From positions 1 to 35,325 of IMG/VR virus record IMGVR_UViG_3300031675_000586: a DNA stretch of 35,325 bases. The stretch is one strand, 5' to 3'. This DNA comes from a virus. The notes under the pieces are model-generated. The model saw only the letters and a list, made by a program, of their open reading frames with translations, had not been told where the DNA came from and made no database searches. Both the position numbers and the translations under genes were made by a program. The stretch's first letter is position 1. Each line of letters opens with the position of its first letter. Of this stretch, positions 1 to 7,376 are shown piece by piece.

Positions 1-431
1 TCTTTATCGAATTCGTCAACGTATCTGCGTGGCATTTTAATTTCCACTACCCATACATTTTCTCTTTGTGTTTTTGCTTTACGTCTAACACTTCCGTCTG
101 CATTTGCATGAACGGTGACATCATCAAATGTCTTAACTTTCATTGGACTTAATAGTGTATCTTTTTTAAACTTTACTAAACAGTCTCTAGCCATGAGTCT
201 TCTAGCACCGTATGGATCAGGCATTTCGTTTTCTTTGTACATTAATTTAACTGTAGCAAAGTGCCTGTCTAAATGTGGTCCTTCTAAAACTTCACCTAAC
301 TCCCAATTCTTATACGCATACAGATCAACATCCTCTAGAACTTTTTCAAATTCTAGTAGCATATCTAATAATGTATTTGTGGCAGAAACTTTTTTGATTT
401 GGTCGTTAAGTAACTGTACTGAAATTGTCAT
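1..431 (-). CDS. Hypothetical phage protein, 3' end outside window
   Basis: An open frame starts with ATG at 431 and runs without a stop off the left edge, giving about 143 residues. It begins MTISVQLLND and contains WELGEVLEG and KMPRRYVDEF near the visible end. An AGGAG ribosome site lies about ten bases upstream of the ATG, and a late-promoter-like GATAAATA sits at 453-460. I do not recognise the family. The late element suggests a virion or assembly protein, but that is inference. No membrane segment or signal peptide is visible, and the visible part is rich in charged residues. The plus-strand frame over the same bases reads as a low-complexity Ser/Asn-rich shadow. Confidence 0.75.
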   Translation of the reverse strand, partial: MTISVQLLNDQIKKVSATNTLLDMLLEFEKVLEDVDLYAYKNWELGEVLEGPHLDRHFATVKLMYKENEMPDPYGARRLMARDCLVKFKKDTLLSPMKVKTFDDVTVHANADGSVRRKAKTQRENVWVVEIKMPRRYVDEFDK

Positions 432-450
432 AACATAAACTCCTGTTACA

Positions 451-460
451 ACTATTTATC
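451..460 (-). promoter_or_regulatory. T4-type late promoter element (GATAAATAGT)
   Basis: Read on the minus strand the bases are GATAAATAGT, one base from the T4 late consensus TATAAATA. It lies about 20 nt upstream of the ATG at 431, with an AGGAG between. Similar GATAAATA or TATAAATA elements precede several other genes here. Confidence 0.55.
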
Positions 461-465
461 ATTTC

Positions 466-720
466 TTACGACTGCTGAGCAATTTTAACTAAGGCATAAT
501 CGGTCTCATAAAGAAACCTGATTTCTATAGACTTAGATCCAAACTTTTTAAACATATAACTATCTGGTTGTATGCCAAATTCGTAAAGCCATTCTCTAAC
601 TGCTTTTGATGTTTCTAATCCTAGCTTTTGTCTTTCAGCAAAGCCAACAAACATCTGACCGCCTGTCAACTTGTTCCAGGTTGTTTGTTGCGGCACTAGT
701 TCAAACTCTTTAGGATACAA
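466..720 (-). CDS. Small hypothetical protein (TTG start)
   Basis: Encodes 84 residues beginning (M)YPKEFELVPQ if the TTG at 720 is used. The in-frame codon two positions upstream is the stop TAG at 724-726, so no longer start exists; that TAG also ends the small upstream ORF, and the close spacing suggests translational coupling. An internal ATG (MFVGFAERQ) is a possible alternative start. The protein is soluble-looking and mixed charge, with the aromatic-rich stretch WLYEFGIQPD. No family is recognised. Confidence 0.6.
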   Translation of the reverse strand: MYPKEFELVPQQTTWNKLTGGQMFVGFAERQKLGLETSKAVREWLYEFGIQPDSYMFKKFGSKSIEIRFLYETDYALVKIAQQS

Positions 721-723
721 GCT

Positions 724-864
724 CTATAACGATAATAATACAATTACTGCAAGGATTACTAAAAATGGACCTATGCCAGATACCGCCCATTCACCAATTC
801 CTCCTAATCCTGAGATTAGTAAATATATTGATCCTATGCCTGCTATTGCTAAAATTATATTCAT
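724..864 (-). CDS. 46-residue two-segment membrane peptide
   Basis: ATG at 864 to TAG at 726-724 encodes 46 residues: MNIILAIAGIGSIYLLISGL, then GGIGEWAVSG, then a second hydrophobic run ending IVLLSL. Two membrane-spanning segments joined by a short Gly-rich turn are clear. The ORF lies directly behind a strong TTGACA/TATAAT promoter at 871-898. The ATG is only 6 nt past the -10 box, so the message may start at or next to the start codon with no leader. The function is unknown; small membrane peptides are common among phage early genes. The next gene starts 3 nt after its stop. Confidence 0.55.
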   Translation of the reverse strand: MNIILAIAGIGSIYLLISGLGGIGEWAVSGIGPFLVILAVIVLLSL

Positions 865-870
865 ACATAT

Positions 871-898
871 ATTATACCGGATTCTAGCTATTTGTCAA
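871..898 (-). promoter_or_regulatory. Sigma70-type promoter, 16-nt spacer
   Basis: On the minus strand TTGACA (898-893) is followed by 16 nt and TATAAT (876-871), a perfect match to both boxes. It lies downstream of the HNH gene and drives the 46- and 84-residue ORFs. A start site 6-7 nt after the -10 box would fall on or beside the ATG at 864. Confidence 0.8.
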
Positions 899-905
899 CC
901 GTTGT

Positions 906-1439
906 TTAACGTAGTTTTGTGCGTCCAGGAGTCTGACTATCGCCTTCCTGAATGCCTTTGATCATATGACAAGGATGGCATAATGTTTGTGTGTTTTCTT
1001 CTCGATTATCAGTTGGATCGCCGTTAATATGATCAACTTCTAAGAAACTATGCGGCTTTAGTGTAGTTATGCCTGCTTCTTTTAGCATCTTTTTTGTAGG
1101 CAGTTTAGTATTACATTTAAATCCTAAACGACTATCTATGTTTTCACAATAATCTTTGCGGAATCGGCGGTAAGGATGCTTGCTATTTAGGTATTCATTC
1201 TCATTATCAAACCCTGCATTTTTGGCAACAACTTGGGTAATGCGAGTAAGACCGTGGGCACCAGCAGTTATCCTTTGATGACACGGATTACAAATTCGTC
1301 GCCAACGAGTATGAGTGCGTACTTTGTTTTTAGTATAAAAATGTTCTACTGGAGCACAAGGGTTTTTACATCTTTTAGTAGAACAAGTCGGTGTTGGATC
1401 ATTTACTTTTTTCCAACTTTTACTAAGTTTTATATGCAT
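906..1439 (-). CDS. HNH endonuclease
   Basis: Encodes 177 residues starting MHIKLSKSWK. The C-terminal part carries an HNH nuclease core: EVDHINGDP (D136-H137 with N139) followed by N149 and the zinc-binding, catalytic segment TLCHPCH (C154, C157, H158). The N-terminal half has more paired cysteines (C19, C24, C28 and C50-x2-C53-H) that probably bind zinc. It is basic throughout, as expected for DNA binding. HNH proteins of this size in T4-like phages are often free-standing homing endonucleases, but no intron or interrupted gene is visible nearby. It has its own sigma70 promoter at 1471-1498 and a GAGG ribosome site just upstream of the ATG. Confidence 0.9.
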   Translation of the reverse strand: MHIKLSKSWKKVNDPTPTCSTKRCKNPCAPVEHFYTKNKVRTHTRWRRICNPCHQRITAGAHGLTRITQVVAKNAGFDNENEYLNSKHPYRRFRKDYCENIDSRLGFKCNTKLPTKKMLKEAGITTLKPHSFLEVDHINGDPTDNREENTQTLCHPCHMIKGIQEGDSQTPGRTKLR

Positions 1440-1470
1440 CTTTGCCTCTGTTTTGTTTGACTTAGCATAT

Positions 1471-1498
1471 ATTATAGCAAATCTAGAGGAAATGTCAA
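1471..1498 (-). promoter_or_regulatory. Sigma70-type promoter of the HNH gene
   Basis: TTGACA (1498-1493), a 16-nt spacer and TATAAT (1476-1471) on the minus strand, about 30 nt before the ATG at 1439. It lies immediately after the terminator that follows the porin gene, so the HNH gene begins a new transcription unit. Confidence 0.8.
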
Positions 1499-1512
1499 CC
1501 GGTTTTTAAGGC

Positions 1513-1539
1513 AAAAAAAGAGGACCGTAGCCCTCTTTT
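1513..1539 (-). terminator. Rho-independent terminator after the porin gene
   Basis: The bases AAAAGAGG (1516-1523) and CCTCTTTT (1532-1539) form an 8-bp perfect stem with an 8-nt loop. Read on the minus strand it is followed by a run of seven T (1519-1513). It lies 22 nt past the stop of the porin gene and just before the next promoter. Confidence 0.85.
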
Positions 1540-1560
1540 CGTGTAGTTTGCTGTATAAAT

Positions 1561-2202
1561 TTAGAATATAGGTCGTTGATATTCTAAGAAGAAGTTATCT
1601 TCATCAACATATCCTGAATTAGACTCTGCTTTAAATTCTACATATCCAATCGATAATGTACCACCAAGTAAGTCAAACCCTTTGCTTACAACAAAGTTAG
1701 ATCCTGTACCTTCATATTCACCGTAACTAAGGCTTGCTACTTTAAATACGTCTGTGCTAATCTCATTATAGTCTAATGCGTCGTCCATTCCCTTAACATG
1801 CGTTAATGTAAATGCATCAAGGAATGTTACTGATACAACTGCTTCTTCTAGATCTAGTCTAGAGTCTCCTCTGTAACCATAATCGATATAAGAAATATCA
1901 TAACTGATACCGCCCATAGAACCAGCATAGCCAACATATAGATCAACTTCAGCAGTTGCTTTATCGTCACCATAATCAACTTGTCCAGCCCAAGCACCTA
2001 CATAAGCGCCTGACTCAAAGTTTAAATCTAATCCTAAAAATGCAGAAGGCCCATCGCTTTGATTGACACCTCTAAAAATGTAATCGCTTTTTAACCCTGC
2101 ATATCCTGATACGTCAGCGGCTCTGGCAGTGGTTGCTGTTAAGGCAACTAATAAGACTACAACTCCTATAACTATGTTCTTCATTGTCAAATACTGTTTC
2201 AT
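1561..2202 (-). CDS. TorF-like outer-membrane porin (TIGR02001-type)
   Basis: Encodes 213 residues. A signal peptide is clear: a hydrophobic run after MKQYLTMKNIV, then the cleavage-like ATTARA-AD at about residue 28. The mature part reads like the TorF-family putative porins: GYAGLKSDYIFRGVNQSDGP, then alternating strands with GAYVGAWAGQVDYGD and DLYVGYAGSMGGISYDISY, and a C-terminal aromatic (QRPIF) typical of beta-barrel outer-membrane proteins. An excellent AAGGAG lies 7-8 nt before the ATG, and an exact late element TATAAATA lies upstream at 2241-2234. A phage gene that puts a barrel in the host outer membrane late in infection is unusual. It could alter nutrient uptake, block superinfection or aid lysis; none of these is shown by the sequence. 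Confidence 0.8.
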   Translation of the reverse strand: MKQYLTMKNIVIGVVVLLVALTATTARAADVSGYAGLKSDYIFRGVNQSDGPSAFLGLDLNFESGAYVGAWAGQVDYGDDKATAEVDLYVGYAGSMGGISYDISYIDYGYRGDSRLDLEEAVVSVTFLDAFTLTHVKGMDDALDYNEISTDVFKVASLSYGEYEGTGSNFVVSKGFDLLGGTLSIGYVEFKAESNSGYVDEDNFFLEYQRPIF

Positions 2203-2233
2203 AAAAAATTCTCCTTGTTTATATCTCTACTTA

Positions 2234-2241
2234 TATTTATA
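2234..2241 (-). promoter_or_regulatory. Late promoter TATAAATA of the porin gene
   Basis: An exact T4 late consensus (TATAAATA, minus strand), about 30 nt upstream of the porin ATG. A 10-bp palindrome TAGGCGCCTA (2245-2254) lies just upstream, in the divergent space before phoH. Confidence 0.75.
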
Positions 2242-2283
2242 CTGTAGGCGCCTATATTTAAGCATTTTACTGGAGACCAAAAC

Positions 2284-2328
2284 ATGATACTTTTAGATTT
2301 TGCACAGATGCTAAATAATATTACATGA
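2284..2328 (+). CDS. Possible 14-residue leader ORF upstream of phoH
   Basis: ATG at 2284 opens a 14-codon frame (MILLDFAQMLNNIT) ending at TGA 2326-2328, with a CTGGAG ribosome site 6-8 nt upstream. Its stop overlaps an ATG (ATGA) of a second plus-strand frame, which I do not regard as a gene. The peptide is followed by an intrinsic-terminator hairpin at 2376-2409, before phoH. It could be a leader peptide, the remnant of a longer gene, or chance. Confidence 0.25.
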   Translation: MILLDFAQMLNNIT

Positions 2329-2375
2329 TTAACAACCATTCAAAAAGTTGTATACAACACAAACATAACCTCTAT

Positions 2376-2409
2376 ACGAGTAACGGTGCAATGCCCTACT
2401 CGTTTTTTT
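2376..2409 (+). terminator. Intrinsic terminator or attenuator upstream of phoH
   Basis: ACGAGTA (2376-2382) pairs with TACTCGT (2397-2403) and is followed at once by a run of seven T (2403-2409) on the plus strand. This has the form of a Rho-independent terminator, yet no annotated plus-strand gene precedes it. It lies 25 nt before the phoH start codon. It could end a small RNA or leader transcript, or attenuate phoH. Confidence 0.6.
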
Positions 2410-2434
2410 ATGGGTTTTCAATCGGGAGAGTAAT

Positions 2435-3190
2435 ATGTCCAGAAGAGCAAGAAAGCAAAAGTGTAACAAATATAGAAACAAAGACCACAATAACAAAGGA
2501 GAACATTTGAGACTAATACAAGGCGGAGCACCGCTAGAAAGAATTAGAAATAAGAAAGTAACAATAACACCACGTAACTTCCATCAAGACGACCTCATAG
2601 GACTACTGGAAGACAAAAACATTAATATAGTTTTTGCAGTAGGACCAGCAGGCACAGGTAAAACCATAGTATCAACATTACAAGGCATTAAGTCGCTTAA
2701 AAACGGCGACTGCGATAAGTTTGTAGTAACGAGACCAGCAGTCTCAGTTGATGAACAACATGGATTCTTACCAGGAACACTACAAGAAAAAATGGCACCT
2801 TGGACCCGGCCAATATTTGATGTGTTCGAAGAATTTTATTCACCAGAACAGATAGACTACATGTTAAATGATAACAAAGTAGAGATAGCACCATTGGCAT
2901 ATATGAGAGGACGAACGTTTAAGAATTCTTATATTATTGCAGATGAAATGCAAAATGCTACAGATAGTCAAATGAAAATGTTACTAACAAGAATAGGAGA
3001 TAACAGTAAGTTAGTTGTAACAGGCGATTTGGCTCAGCATGATCGAGGCTTTGAAAGTAATGGACTTAAACTGTTTATTGAACGTTTAATAGCATCTAAG
3101 TCTGACCGTATTAAATTAGTGCAATTTAGCAATGAGGATATTGAAAGACATCCTGTTGTTAGCGAAGTGCTAAAGCTATACGACTTTTAG
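2435..3190 (+). CDS. phoH: PhoH-like P-loop ATPase
   Basis: Encodes 251 residues on the plus strand. Walker A is GPAGTGKT (residues 70-77), with Walker B YIIADEMQN around 166-174. TRPAVSVDEQHGFLPG and VVTGDLAQHD are further typical PhoH segments. The N-terminal 30 residues are very basic (MSRRARKQKC). The start follows a GGGAGAG ribosome site. PhoH-like ATPases are widespread in marine phages; the family is ATP-binding with proposed RNA or phosphate-stress roles, but the phage function is not settled. The gene is divergent from the porin and its 3' end overlaps the convergent radical SAM gene by 15 bp. Codons and base composition match its neighbours. Confidence 0.93.
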   Translation: MSRRARKQKCNKYRNKDHNNKGEHLRLIQGGAPLERIRNKKVTITPRNFHQDDLIGLLEDKNINIVFAVGPAGTGKTIVSTLQGIKSLKNGDCDKFVVTRPAVSVDEQHGFLPGTLQEKMAPWTRPIFDVFEEFYSPEQIDYMLNDNKVEIAPLAYMRGRTFKNSYIIADEMQNATDSQMKMLLTRIGDNSKLVVTGDLAQHDRGFESNGLKLFIERLIASKSDRIKLVQFSNEDIERHPVVSEVLKLYDF

Positions 3191-4630
3191 CATTTGAACT
3201 TTTTTTAAATCGATGTAACTCTGGATATGGAGCTCTGGGGTTACATTACCTAAAGAATCTTCGCACATTTTTTCCCAAGGATCTTTGGGTAACCCTTTTT
3301 TCTTTACACCCTTAGAATACATTCGCTTGGCTACTAGTTGTGCTGTATCATAATCACATTCTTCGTGAGAGAAATTAAAGATGGTGGTTACATTGTCATC
3401 TAACACCCTCTCTTCTCTTACATTAATTCCAAACTTCTCAGGATACTTCACAAAGTCAGAGGCATGCTCTATTCTACCATAGCCAACGTTTCCTAATTGC
3501 AATGGGATTATTGATAAGTCTGCTAAATCATTGTCGTGTATGTAATTAATAGATTCTATAGCATATTCAATTGGTTCTTTTGGTAAGCCCATTATGTGTG
3601 TTGCATACCTATGCCAATGAGGATATGTTTCCTTTATGTAATGCATGTTATCAAAACCTTTTTCTCTTGTCATTTTTTTCTTAATGGCTTTACTTGCCTC
3701 AGGATGGAATGTTTCCGTACCCCAAAACTGATAATGCACTCCACCTTTGTCTAGCAATGTCATTTGTAGCTTCTTTGCTACTAATACATCAAATCTAATA
3801 AATGCTGTTATCTTTGGTTGGTAGTCAAGTTGCTCAACCGCTTCTACTAAGTAATGTAGCTTTGTATCATCTTCGTTAAGAGTATCGTCTGCACAATTAA
3901 AATGTGTTACTCCGTATTCTTCTTTTGCTGTTTTAAAGAAGTTAAATAATGCATCAGCACCAGCATCATGTGTTTTCTTAGCATTACGGAATTCAAAAGA
4001 ACAAAAACTACAATTAAACTTACATCCTAATCTAGTTTCAAAAGTTACTACATCGGTCGGTTGTAAACAGTAGTCATCAAATAGTTTACTTACAATAGGC
4101 ATCTCAACTAAGTCAGCTTCGTTTTTGGGTCTGTAAATTGATACACCATTGTACTGGTATGTTAAACAGTCGTTACTTATAGGTAAACCATCTATCCAAT
4201 GCTCAAACAAGTGTATTGACCTACCCATAAACATTAAGTCTGGTACTAACTCTTCAAATAAAAACTCGTTATCAGGCCCGCCAATTATAAGTGTTATGTC
4301 ATATTTTTGCTTTAATTCTTTTATTACTTTATAAGCAACTGTGCTACTGTTGAGCAAGTCAGTGTTAAAAAGTGTGCTACAAAGCACTAGAGGGCGTCTA
4401 ACAGCGTGTTTAGTACACCATGCTACTATATGTTCTAGTAGTGTATCGTTATCCCAAAACTCAACATAGTTTATTACAGTACTAGGAATGTCTCTTTTTA
4501 CAAACAGTTCATTTAGTGCAAACGGAGCCAACGGCCGTATAATAATACCAGTATTTGACGCACTATATGTTTGTGGTTTTTTTGTGTTAGTTAACTCTAG
4601 GATTAGAGCACTATCAAATATGTTTGACAT
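3176..4630 (-). CDS. Radical SAM protein, paralogue 1
   Basis: Encodes 484 residues. The radical SAM cluster motif is GCKFNCSFC (C203, C207, C210), which binds a [4Fe-4S] cluster for cleaving S-adenosylmethionine. The N-terminal 150 residues resemble a B12-binding-type Rossmann domain (LIIGGPDNE, FMGRSIHLF) but have no DxHxxG cobalamin motif. After the cysteines come strands typical of an Elp3/MiaB-like TIM barrel (THFNCADDTLNEDDTKL, HIMGLPKEP). It shares this order with the adjacent 4990-6453 gene, so the pair arose by duplication. Its substrate is unknown; peptide, tRNA or small-molecule modification are possible. The neighbouring gene in the operon (4634-4966) has no recognised function. 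Confidence 0.85.
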   Translation of the reverse strand: MSNIFDSALILELTNTKKPQTYSASNTGIIIRPLAPFALNELFVKRDIPSTVINYVEFWDNDTLLEHIVAWCTKHAVRRPLVLCSTLFNTDLLNSSTVAYKVIKELKQKYDITLIIGGPDNEFLFEELVPDLMFMGRSIHLFEHWIDGLPISNDCLTYQYNGVSIYRPKNEADLVEMPIVSKLFDDYCLQPTDVVTFETRLGCKFNCSFCSFEFRNAKKTHDAGADALFNFFKTAKEEYGVTHFNCADDTLNEDDTKLHYLVEAVEQLDYQPKITAFIRFDVLVAKKLQMTLLDKGGVHYQFWGTETFHPEASKAIKKKMTREKGFDNMHYIKETYPHWHRYATHIMGLPKEPIEYAIESINYIHDNDLADLSIIPLQLGNVGYGRIEHASDFVKYPEKFGINVREERVLDDNVTTIFNFSHEECDYDTAQLVAKRMYSKGVKKKGLPKDPWEKMCEDSLGNVTPELHIQSYIDLKKVQMLKVV

Positions 4631-4633
4631 AAT

Positions 4634-4966
4634 CTACCTGATCTTGCGAATCTGGTAGTCGAATGGTTCTACTGTTTTAATCTCAAACGGTTTGCCAAAT
4701 ATATCTTTGCCTACGATCCAATTTGGTTTCTTTTTAGTAATTTTTTTGAGGATAAACGTTTTCTGTGTACGTCTAATAGTTTTGTTACCTCTGTCGGTAA
4801 ACTCTGTTTCATTATGAAACCATACTATTAATTCATACTCGTCTATAAATATGGATATAATCCATTCCCACAGTCTTTTATACCAAGGCAGACGTTTTAC
4901 GGCAACATGAATTTCTTCAACTTGCGGTGCGGATTTCTGCTTTTTCTTTGTTGGTACTTCAGCCAC
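4634..4966 (-). CDS. Conserved hypothetical protein between the radical SAM genes
   Basis: Encodes 110 residues with a Lys-rich N-terminus (MAEVPTKKKQK), an amphipathic/hydrophobic patch WYKRLWEWIISIFIDEYEL (about residues 28-46) and a C-terminal motif KDIFGKPFEIKTVEPFDYQI. I recall similar small proteins in marine T4-like phages, always of unknown function. The gene has a late-promoter-like GATAAATA at 4994-4987 and an AGGAG ribosome site. It splits the two radical SAM genes and may be expressed later than they are. The tryptophan-rich segment could sit on a membrane surface or at a virion interface. Confidence 0.8.
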   Translation of the reverse strand: MAEVPTKKKQKSAPQVEEIHVAVKRLPWYKRLWEWIISIFIDEYELIVWFHNETEFTDRGNKTIRRTQKTFILKKITKKKPNWIVGKDIFGKPFEIKTVEPFDYQIRKIR

Positions 4967-4986
4967 TGTGTTCTCCTATGTAGTAG

Positions 4987-4994
4987 TATTTATC
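4987..4994 (-). promoter_or_regulatory. Late promoter element GATAAATA
   Basis: GATAAATACT on the minus strand, 20-28 nt upstream of the ATG at 4966. It overlaps the 3' end of the upstream radical SAM gene. Confidence 0.55.
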
Positions 4995-6453
4995 TTGTTG
5001 ACATCCAGTTGGACTTGTTCTTGATATACTTTTTAACAATTTTATTACGAATTTGGTTTGTTAGAGTATATTTTGTATTATAGCTTTGCCACTTCTCATC
5101 AGGTAGTAGTGCCTGTAGTCCAAATATTTCATGAGAAGTAAACTTTGACGTTAAGTTATCACCTAAGTAAATATCAACTTTAGCTGATAATTCTTCAGCA
5201 CTAGCTGAGTTAGACCAGTCGTTCTCCCAAAGTTGAGAACTATACCCAAGGTCTCGATATTCTTGATCAGTACCAATAATTTCGTAGCCAAACTTTTTAG
5301 GGTCCTTGTCCATGTCACTTTCAACATCAGGATTTTCTAAATTGCTAAACAATCTCAATGTATTACAACCTGCTGATGTCAGCAGTTGTTCATCTATAAT
5401 TATGTCGCAACTGTTTAATATACTCGGTTCATCATCCCCTGTTAATCCTATAATGAAATTGCCATATGTAAATGCTTCTGGATAATTATCTCTTACTAAT
5501 CGTAGAGCTGATAACATTCTTTCAGGCTTGCCACCTTTGCGTATTAATTTTGTAACGCCTGGAGTCATACTTTCTATGCCAAAAAACATGCTGTTAATAC
5601 GAGCTTTCTTTAATAGTTCAATTTGATGAGGTTGAGCACCTAGTACATCAACTCTAACAAATGCCATGTAGTTAGGTTCAAAGTCTAGTTGTTCGTTAAC
5701 TCTAGCTAACAGCTCTAACTTTGTATCAACTTCATTAATAGTATCATCTGCTAATACAAAATTAGTAATGCCAAAGTCAGTGTATGCACTTTGTATACTT
5801 TTAAACAGTTGTTCTTCATCTATTAACACAGGGTTCTTGTTGTTTCTAAAGTCGTAACCACAGAAGCTACAATTAAATTTACAACCTAATGCTAGTTCAA
5901 TAGTGTGCGTTTCTCTACTATCCCAAAAGTCTTCTTTTTTGAGTATAGGAGCAACAGGCGTTTCAAGTATCGTTCCATGTGGGTTCTTATATGTTGTTGG
6001 TCTAGCAGGACCTTTATCTGTATAAATAATAAATTCTGATATGTCCTCTCCTGTCATCCATTTAATAAATATATTACTGCTACGTCCAATGAATGCCATG
6101 TCTACCCAACTGTCTTCTCCTACTGGAACACGGTAGCCACCAAGTATTACTTTAAGTAGAGGTATTTCTTTTTTTAGTAAGTGTACTAATATTTTAAATT
6201 CGTCTGTGCTACTTCCATCAATAGAACCACTTAGTCCTATCCAAGGTTCTTGCTCATCTCCAAACCATGCTACAATTGAATCCTTAATTAAATCAATATC
6301 CCAATCACGCCAGTAGTCAATGTTGGTTGCTTCTATGCCGAGGTTGTTAGCAGTTTGTACAATGTGTAATGCACCAGAGGCTCTACTATTATTTTTTAAC
6401 AGGCCGCCTCTGGTAGGTTTTGAACCTAGGTCAGATAAAAGTAAGAACTTCAT
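4990..6453 (-). CDS. Radical SAM protein, paralogue 2
   Basis: Encodes 487 residues with the cluster motif GCKFNCSFCGYDFRNN (C191, C195, C198). The N-terminal domain (KFLLLSDLGSKPTRGG, KVILGGYRVP, AFIGRSSNIFI) is B12-binding-like but lacks a DxHxxG motif. The barrel includes FVLADDTINEVDTKLE and FFGIESMTPG, as in Elp3/MiaB-type enzymes, and parallels the 3176-4630 protein along its length. Its ATG shares one base with the stop of the clamp loader gene (TAATG), so translation is probably coupled. The tight link to gene 44 places it with replication genes; the substrate cannot be inferred. Two such enzymes would raise demand for Fe-S clusters, matching the assembly genes further right. Confidence 0.87.
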   Translation of the reverse strand: MKFLLLSDLGSKPTRGGLLKNNSRASGALHIVQTANNLGIEATNIDYWRDWDIDLIKDSIVAWFGDEQEPWIGLSGSIDGSSTDEFKILVHLLKKEIPLLKVILGGYRVPVGEDSWVDMAFIGRSSNIFIKWMTGEDISEFIIYTDKGPARPTTYKNPHGTILETPVAPILKKEDFWDSRETHTIELALGCKFNCSFCGYDFRNNKNPVLIDEEQLFKSIQSAYTDFGITNFVLADDTINEVDTKLELLARVNEQLDFEPNYMAFVRVDVLGAQPHQIELLKKARINSMFFGIESMTPGVTKLIRKGGKPERMLSALRLVRDNYPEAFTYGNFIIGLTGDDEPSILNSCDIIIDEQLLTSAGCNTLRLFSNLENPDVESDMDKDPKKFGYEIIGTDQEYRDLGYSSQLWENDWSNSASAEELSAKVDIYLGDNLTSKFTSHEIFGLQALLPDEKWQSYNTKYTLTNQIRNKIVKKYIKNKSNWMSTR

Positions 6454-7376
6454 TAAAGAGCATTCAGTTGCAGTTCGATTAATGTTGCACTAAGATTAAT
6501 TTCTGGATCAGCACATGATACACTTTTAACAATACCATCTCTGATAATAACAATAGCTTGATCTTGTTGCAGTTCTGTTTCGCCCCATAGTTCTACGTTA
6601 CGATACATAAACTTATAAACTTCTTCGTACTCTTCGGGTCTTGCTTGGGTAACAATTAGTTCTCTAGCCTTCTTATAGTCACTTGCTTTAAACATTGTAA
6701 CTACGTCAAGCATCCAGTCACTAGCATTGCTATCACCTACTTGTGGCGCTTGTAAGACGCCCTCTACAACGTTTTGTTGAATAAGGTTAATACTCTTACG
6801 CAGGTCCGGATAACTTGCTTGTACATAAGTGTCTAATGTCTCTAAGTCAATACCAACACCTTCTTCAATACATATAGTTGCCAGTCTTGCTGTAAACTCT
6901 TGGATGTCTAACTTCTCAATGTGGAAGCCTTGACATCTACTATGCAATGCTGGAATAATTCTTTGTGGGTAGTTACATGTTAAAATAAATCTGCAACTAG
7001 TATGAAACGTTTCCATAACACCACGCAATGCCGCCTGTCCGTTAGGCGTAATATAATCTGCTTCATCTAACAACACATACTTTAAGTCTCCAAAAGGCAT
7101 AGTGCTACTAAAGTTAGTAATTTTATTACGAATAGTATCTACATTGTTTTCGTTACTAGCATTAATCTCTAAGATGTCTAAACTATCAACATCTAGTTCT
7201 TTAAGCAACACCTTTGCAAGTGTAGTTTTACCTGTACCAGGTGCTCCACTAAATAGCAAATGTGGTAACGCACCTTCAGTAACCCAGCTAGTTACCTGTG
7301 CTTTTTGTTTGTTATCTCTAAATACATAAGTATCTATGCTAGATGGTCTGTATTTTTCTGTCCAAAGTTCTCTCAT
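6453..7376 (-). CDS. 44: Sliding-clamp loader large subunit (gp44-like)
   Basis: Encodes 307 residues, close to T4 gp44 (319). It is an AAA+ ATPase: N-terminal WTEKYRPSSID, Walker A GAPGTGKT (44-51), Walker B LLDEAD (102-107) and the arginine-finger SRC motif (146-148). The family loads the trimeric clamp onto primer-template junctions for the replicative polymerase. In T4 gene 44 is followed by 62 and regA; here the next gene is a radical SAM enzyme and no gp62 homologue is visible nearby. A sigma70 promoter at 7446-7474 and a leader of about 65 nt precede it. The leader holds an 18-codon ORF whose stop overlaps this start (ATGA). Confidence 0.95.
   Translation of the reverse strand: MRELWTEKYRPSSIDTYVFRDNKQKAQVTSWVTEGALPHLLFSGAPGTGKTTLAKVLLKELDVDSLDILEINASNENNVDTIRNKITNFSSTMPFGDLKYVLLDEADYITPNGQAALRGVMETFHTSCRFILTCNYPQRIIPALHSRCQGFHIEKLDIQEFTARLATICIEEGVGIDLETLDTYVQASYPDLRKSINLIQQNVVEGVLQAPQVGDSNASDWMLDVVTMFKASDYKKARELIVTQARPEEYEEVYKFMYRNVELWGETELQQDQAIVIIRDGIVKSVSCADPEINLSATLIELQLNAL

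Noticed and set aside
906-1439. HNH gene as part of an intron or inserted element.
   Set aside because: No split gene or intron-like ends flank it; it has its own promoter, so it is treated as a free-standing gene.
2325-2510. Plus-strand frame of 61 residues overlapping the phoH start.
   Set aside because: It runs through the terminator hairpin and out of frame into phoH, has no ribosome site of its own and an erratic composition. PhoH (2435) has a good ribosome site.
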